Position numbers and translations under genes: made by a program. Under the pieces are notes generated by a model. It was not told the origin of the DNA. It was given only the letters and a program-made list of their open reading frames with translations, and ran no database searches. A stretch of DNA of 64,000 nt, taken from positions 2,480,001 to 2,544,000 of the forward strand of contig NZ_CP156674.1 in NCBI RefSeq assembly GCF_039851965.1. Direction: 5' to 3'. The DNA is from Pseudalkalibacillus hwajinpoensis (GTDB taxonomy: Bacteria; Bacillota; Bacilli; Bacillales; Guptibacillaceae). Below are positions 59,790 to 64,000 of the stretch, in pieces; position 1 is the first letter of the stretch; each line of letters opens with the position of its first letter.

Positions 59790-61109
59790 ATGAGTTTATA
59801 TGAAAGAATCCTAGAAAAAAAAGAGAAAATTTCTGTTATTGGTTTAGGTTATGTAGGAATGCCATTAGCAGTTGCATTTGCTGAAAAGGTTGATGTAATC
59901 GGATTTGATCTGAATGAAAAAAAGGTAAGCCTATATAAATCGGGTATTGATCCAACAAACGAAATTGGGGATAAAAGAATCAAACAAACAAAAGTAGAGT
60001 TTACTGTAGATGAAAGTAAGCTTAAAGAAGCGAAATTCCATATTGTGGCAGTTCCTACGCCGATCAACTTAGATAAAACACCAAATCTTTCTCCAGTTGA
60101 AGGAGCTAGCAGTATTATTGGCCGTAACTTATCTAAAGGTTCAATAGTAGTCTATGAATCAACTGTTTACCCTGGAGTTACAGAAGATATATGTATTCCT
60201 ATACTCGAAAGGGAATCTGGTTTGCAATGTGGGAGAGATTTTAAAGTTGGATACTCTCCAGAGCGTATAAATCCAGGAGATAATGTTAACACACTAGATA
60301 AGATAGTTAAAATTGTTGCCGGTATGGATAAGGAAAGTTTAAATGAAATTGCTGAATTATATAAATTAGTGGTTGAAGCAGGTGTTCATAAAGCTAGCTC
60401 AATCAAAGTTGCAGAAGCAGCTAAGGTCGTGGAAAATAGTCAACGAGATATTAATATTGCATTCATGAACGAGCTTGCTATGGTTTTTGACCGAATGGGA
60501 ATAGATACAAAAGATGTAGTTGAAGCAATGAACACAAAATGGAACGCACTTAAGTTTCAACCAGGCCTTGTTGGAGGGCATTGTATAGGCGTAGATCCAT
60601 ATTATTTTGTCTATGAAGCTGAAAAATTAGGTTATCATAGTCAGATCGTTCTAACTGGTAGAAAAATTAATGATGGTATGGGCGAGTTTGTAGCTGATGC
60701 AATTATAAAAAAAATGATTTTAGCAAACAAAACCGTTAAGCAGGCAAAAGTAGTTATCTTAGGACTCACATTTAAAGAAAATTGTCCGGATATAAGAAAT
60801 TCAAAAGTTGAAGATATTATAACTCGATTGAATGAGTTTGGAGTGGAACCAGTCATTGTTGATCCTTATGTAGATACTAGGGAAGCTAAACTTGAATATG
60901 GGGTTGAAATTGTGCCATATGACATGGTTAATGATGCGGATTGTGTTGTATTTGCTGTAGCTCATGATGAGTTTAAAAACATGAACATGGATCAAGTGGA
61001 TAGAATGTTCAAAACATCCAATAACGAAAAAAAAGTTATTGTTGATATTAAAAGTATTTTAAATAAGCGCGAAATTGAAGATCTTGGATATAGTTACTGG
61101 AGACTATAA
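59790..61109 (+). CDS. Nucleotide-sugar dehydrogenase (UDP-N-acetylhexosamine / UDP-glucose 6-dehydrogenase family)
   Basis: 439 aa from ATG 59790 (AGGAG at 10 bases; the ATG at 59781 is too close to it). NAD site ISVIGLGYVGMPLAVAFAEK, VPTPINLDKTPNLSPVEGAS, STVYPGVTEDICIPILE, YSPERINPGD, catalytic Cys in VGGHCIGVDPYYF, and C-terminal GLTFKENCPDIRNSKVEDII. The VGGHCIGVDPYYF form is typical of the WbpA/TviB-type UDP-GlcNAc(or GalNAc) 6-dehydrogenases, so a uronic acid is expected in the polymer. Confidence 0.9.
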   Translation: MSLYERILEKKEKISVIGLGYVGMPLAVAFAEKVDVIGFDLNEKKVSLYKSGIDPTNEIGDKRIKQTKVEFTVDESKLKEAKFHIVAVPTPINLDKTPNLSPVEGASSIIGRNLSKGSIVVYESTVYPGVTEDICIPILERESGLQCGRDFKVGYSPERINPGDNVNTLDKIVKIVAGMDKESLNEIAELYKLVVEAGVHKASSIKVAEAAKVVENSQRDINIAFMNELAMVFDRMGIDTKDVVEAMNTKWNALKFQPGLVGGHCIGVDPYYFVYEAEKLGYHSQIVLTGRKINDGMGEFVADAIIKKMILANKTVKQAKVVILGLTFKENCPDIRNSKVEDIITRLNEFGVEPVIVDPYVDTREAKLEYGVEIVPYDMVNDADCVVFAVAHDEFKNMNMDQVDRMFKTSNNEKKVIVDIKSILNKREIEDLGYSYWRL

Positions 61110-61142
61110 TCAATATTTTTTATCTGAGGTAAGGTGAATTAT

Positions 61143-61712
61143 ATGGAATTTATATTAAAAGCGTTGTTTAGGATATATAGAATACTAATAGGAAAAAAAG
61201 GGGTATATGGAAAGATAGGTATAGGTAACAAGTTTACAAAAGGATTATTCATTGAAGAAGCGGCCCACATTGGTAATTATAATTATATAGGGCCGTATTC
61301 AATGATTAACAATGGGTATATAGGAAATTATTGCTCAATAGGACCTAGTGTAAAGATTGGACAAGGAAAACATAGCCTTGACTATATAACTACATTCCAA
61401 AAAATAAGTTCTGAGTTAATTGGACATTCATTAAAAACAAGTCCAACTAAAATTGGTAATGATGTTTGGTGTGGTGCTAATGTAGTAATAATGCAAGGGA
61501 TAAAGATAGGAGATGGTGTCGTTATAGGCGCTAATGCTGTCGTTACAAAAGACATACCTGACTATGCAGTTGCAGTTGGTATACCAGCTAAAGTGATTAA
61601 ATATAGATTTTCGCCAGAGACTATTAAAACTATTAAGAATAGTAAGTGGTTTGATAAAGATATTGAAAAGGCAAAAAATACAATTAGGCTACTAGAAAAA
61701 GAGCAATTATAA
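61143..61712 (+). CDS. Hexapeptide-repeat (CatB/LbH-type) acyltransferase
   Basis: 189 aa from ATG 61143 (AAGGTG 6 bases upstream). Left-handed beta-helix repeats (HIGNYNYIGPYSMINNGYIG, YCSIGPSVKIGQGKHSLDY, IGNDVWCGANVVIMQGIKIG, DGVVIGANAVVTKDIPDYA). It probably O- or N-acetylates a sugar of the repeat unit. Confidence 0.9.
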   Translation: MEFILKALFRIYRILIGKKGVYGKIGIGNKFTKGLFIEEAAHIGNYNYIGPYSMINNGYIGNYCSIGPSVKIGQGKHSLDYITTFQKISSELIGHSLKTSPTKIGNDVWCGANVVIMQGIKIGDGVVIGANAVVTKDIPDYAVAVGIPAKVIKYRFSPETIKTIKNSKWFDKDIEKAKNTIRLLEKEQL

Positions 61713-61745
61713 TATTAATAGTTTAATTTGGAAATAGGTGATTGT

Positions 61746-62852
61746 TTGAAAGTTCTGCATATCAACTCTAATTACTTGTATACAACTCTTTTTGATAAAA
61801 TGGTTCAACATTTAAATCTTCTAGGGGTAAATAATACAGTTTTTATGCCGACAAGTGGGAAAATAAATTTTGTGATTCCACCAAAAGAATTTGTTCATCA
61901 TCCAGTATCATTTAATAAAAAAGATAGTTATTTTTTTTATTTAAAGCAAGCGAAAATATTTAAGAGTTTAAAGCTAAACTTGGATGTAACAAAATTTGAT
62001 TTAGTACACGCGCATACCTTATTTACTGATGGATGTATTGCATATAAGTTGAAAAAAAAATACGGATTAAGATATATAGTAGCAGTTAGAAACACGGACG
62101 TTAATACCTTCTTTAAGTATATGGTACATATGAGAGGGCTTGGTATAAAGATATTAAAAGAAGCTGAAAAGATAATTTTTCTTTCGGAAAGTTATAAAAA
62201 ATTAGTGTTAGAGAAATACGTCCCTAGAAAAATAAAAGCGGAAATTTCTTATAAATCAGAAGTTATCCCTAATGGTATAGACGAATTTTGGTTTAAGAAT
62301 AAAGGTGATAATAAAGATTTAGTAAATAAATATAGCTTGAATTTAGTATATGCAGGTACTATTAATAAAAATAAAAATATAATCAATACTATTAAGTCAA
62401 TAGATATATTAGAAGAGGAAGGTTACAGTGTAATTTTTACTGTAGTGGGTAGAATTGTCGATGATTCTATATATCAACAAATTCTGAGTAAACCTTATGT
62501 GAAATATATAACTCAAAAAGCAAAAGAAGATCTCATAGATATCTACCGAAAGAATGATATATTTGTAATGCCATCCAAAACAGAAACTTTTGGTTTAGTG
62601 TATGCTGAGGCAATGAGTCAAGGATTACCAATAGTCTATACTAAGAATCAAGGTTTTGATGGCCAGTTTAAAGAAGGTAAGGTAGGCTTCCATGTTGAAT
62701 GGAATGATCCACGTGAAATTGCGGATAGAATCATTGATATATCAAGAAAATACAAAGAATTATCGATAAACTCTATTGAATTAAATGGAAAATTCAATTG
62801 GATAGAAATCTCTCAAAAGTATAAAGTCTTGTATAAATTATCTGCAGAATAA
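61746..62852 (+). CDS. Family 4 glycosyltransferase
   Basis: 368 aa from TTG 61746 (AGGTGATTG upstream). N-terminal LKVLHINSNYLYTTLFDKMV, VHAHTLFTDGCIAYKLK, then the GT4 donor site (VYAGTINKNKNIINTIKSID, VGRIVDD, DIFVMPSKTETFGLVYAEAM with the E-x7-E pattern). Very AT-rich coding. Confidence 0.9.
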   Translation: MKVLHINSNYLYTTLFDKMVQHLNLLGVNNTVFMPTSGKINFVIPPKEFVHHPVSFNKKDSYFFYLKQAKIFKSLKLNLDVTKFDLVHAHTLFTDGCIAYKLKKKYGLRYIVAVRNTDVNTFFKYMVHMRGLGIKILKEAEKIIFLSESYKKLVLEKYVPRKIKAEISYKSEVIPNGIDEFWFKNKGDNKDLVNKYSLNLVYAGTINKNKNIINTIKSIDILEEEGYSVIFTVVGRIVDDSIYQQILSKPYVKYITQKAKEDLIDIYRKNDIFVMPSKTETFGLVYAEAMSQGLPIVYTKNQGFDGQFKEGKVGFHVEWNDPREIADRIIDISRKYKELSINSIELNGKFNWIEISQKYKVLYKLSAE

Positions 62853-62889
62853 TTTTATGTTAACGCTGATTTTTAAAGAGGTGAAAAAT

Positions 62890-63861
62890 ATGTTTTTTAG
62901 TATAATAGTTCCTGTTTATAATGTAGAAACTTATTTAAGGGAATGTGTTGATAGTATACTATCGCAAAATTTTAGTGGCTATGAATTAATATTGGTAAAC
63001 GATGGTTCAACAGATAGTTCAGGAAGTATATGTGAAGAGTATGCTTCATCTTATAGTAATAAAGTAAATGTAGTCCATAAAGAAAATGGAGGACTTTCTG
63101 ATGCAAGAAATTTTGGTATTGATCGTGCGTCAGGCGAATATATAATTTTTGTTGATAGTGATGATTATATAACTGAAAACTCCTTAAATATAATTCATGA
63201 AAAATTATCTGAAACAAATAACACAGATATTCTTATTACACGTCTAATGCAAATATACCCAGATGGGTCTGAAAAATATATGGATAAGGACATGCCTACT
63301 TCCATATTAAACAATAGTAGTAAGGACGCTATTATAGAATGGAATTATAATAGTTCTCAGACAATATGGCCTGCTACACGTTATATTATCAAAAAAAGTG
63401 TTATAGAGAAAAATAATTTAGCATTTAAGAAAGGCTATCTTCATGAAGATGTAGACTGGACAATGAAATTGTTTTTATATGCTGAAAAATTCCAGTGTCT
63501 GAAACATTATTGGTATGTCCATAGAATGGAAAGAGTCGGTTCAATTACAACCAAGCCAAATGTTAAAAGGGTATTAGATGTTATAGAGTTAGTCTCACTA
63601 AATATAAATAACCCTTCATACAATTTATTAAATAACTCTTCTCAAAAAGTAATGAATAGTAGGCTTGTAACCTCTTTATATTCTTCAATTAGTAAATACA
63701 ATGTTTTCAACAAGGAAGATAAACAGAAAATTGAAGACGCTTTGAAGAAAAATTCCAATATTTTAAAATATGCCTCAAAACCTAAACACAAGTTATTATT
63801 CATGGTTACTAGGGTAATCGGAATAAAATTCGGATTAGGTTTAATTCGTTTTTTTAATTAA
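62890..63861 (+). CDS. Family 2 glycosyltransferase
   Basis: 323 aa from ATG 62890 (AGAGGTG upstream). FFSIIVPVYNVETYLRECVD, LILVNDGSTDSSGSICEEYA, ENGGLSDARNFGIDRASGEY and FVDSDDYI, followed by HEDVDW acceptor-loop region. The polymerase (Wzy) and flippase (Wzx) expected for such a cluster are not seen and may lie beyond the right edge. Confidence 0.93.
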   Translation: MFFSIIVPVYNVETYLRECVDSILSQNFSGYELILVNDGSTDSSGSICEEYASSYSNKVNVVHKENGGLSDARNFGIDRASGEYIIFVDSDDYITENSLNIIHEKLSETNNTDILITRLMQIYPDGSEKYMDKDMPTSILNNSSKDAIIEWNYNSSQTIWPATRYIIKKSVIEKNNLAFKKGYLHEDVDWTMKLFLYAEKFQCLKHYWYVHRMERVGSITTKPNVKRVLDVIELVSLNINNPSYNLLNNSSQKVMNSRLVTSLYSSISKYNVFNKEDKQKIEDALKKNSNILKYASKPKHKLLFMVTRVIGIKFGLGLIRFFN

Positions 63862-64000
63862 TTAATTTAATACCAGTAAGAGAGAAATTGATATAGCATG
63901 TATAACCTTTTTATTTAGGCTGCTCCTTATGTTTACTGTAGTATGTCTTTTTGAAACTATATGCCATGAAATTTTAAAGACAAGATAATTTGTATTTTTA
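63862..64000. other. AT-rich end of window
   Basis: 139 bases with no gene, repeat or terminator that I can support. Confidence 0.5.

Overview
The window looks like chromosomal DNA of an aerobic, endospore-forming Bacillaceae species, probably from a marine or saline-alkaline habitat. This is inferred from the Bacillus megaterium-type gas-vesicle operon, the Gram-positive ribosome-binding sites, a SleB-type cortex hydrolase, an FbpA-like small protein, three secreted proteins with cell-wall-binding repeat 2 domains, and the Bacillus-style YwqE/C/D module. No rRNA, tRNA, CRISPR array, prophage or intact transposase was seen.

Layout. 1-7100: cell-envelope proteins (an NlpC/P60 hydrolase cut by the window edge, a lytic-transglycosylase-like CWB2 protein, an M6 metalloprotease with CWB2 repeats) around a D-serine dehydratase gene. 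7521-14499 (minus strand): a complete gas-vesicle operon in the order A-P-Q-B-R/O-N-F-G-L-S-K-J-T-U. 14900-16200: decayed genes and a strongly structured non-coding stretch. 16223-22068: a sigma-54 activator and a three-gene operon behind a textbook -24/-12 promoter (type III alcohol dehydrogenase, NCS2-like permease, succinate-semialdehyde dehydrogenase), perhaps for 4-hydroxybutyrate. 22752-34112: a cobalamin riboswitch followed by 13 tightly packed genes for corrinoid uptake, remodelling and nucleotide-loop assembly, ending in CblT/CblS-like alpha-ribazole salvage genes. 34188-38880: a VOC protein, a GNAT pseudogene, a lipoprotein, an M20 amidohydrolase and an oligopeptide-binding lipoprotein. 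39505-43696: glucitol/sorbitol PTS operon. 44000-49848: sucrose PTS regulon with a LacI-type regulator, linked by three copies of one palindromic operator. 49879-54624: SleB-like hydrolase, another CWB2 protein, several small genes and an LCP protein. 54884-63861: tyrosine phosphatase/kinase control module and an AT-rich polysaccharide cluster of glycosyltransferases, a sugar dehydrogenase and an acetyltransferase.

The most unusual feature is a family of 16 short palindromes (arms GGGGTCAGAC / GTCTGACCCC) scattered between genes at about one per 4 kb. The core is constant, but at many loci the flanks are locus-specific and also self-complementary, making stems of up to 25 perfect base pairs. 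Two copies supply the stop codon of the neighbouring gene. A second hairpin-tip motif (GTCCGTC / GACGGAC) behaves the same way in two terminators. Several gene remnants lie close to these elements.

Starts were chosen by ribosome-binding-site position and are often downstream of the longest possible reading frame. Functions are assigned by reading the protein sequences, with no database search.
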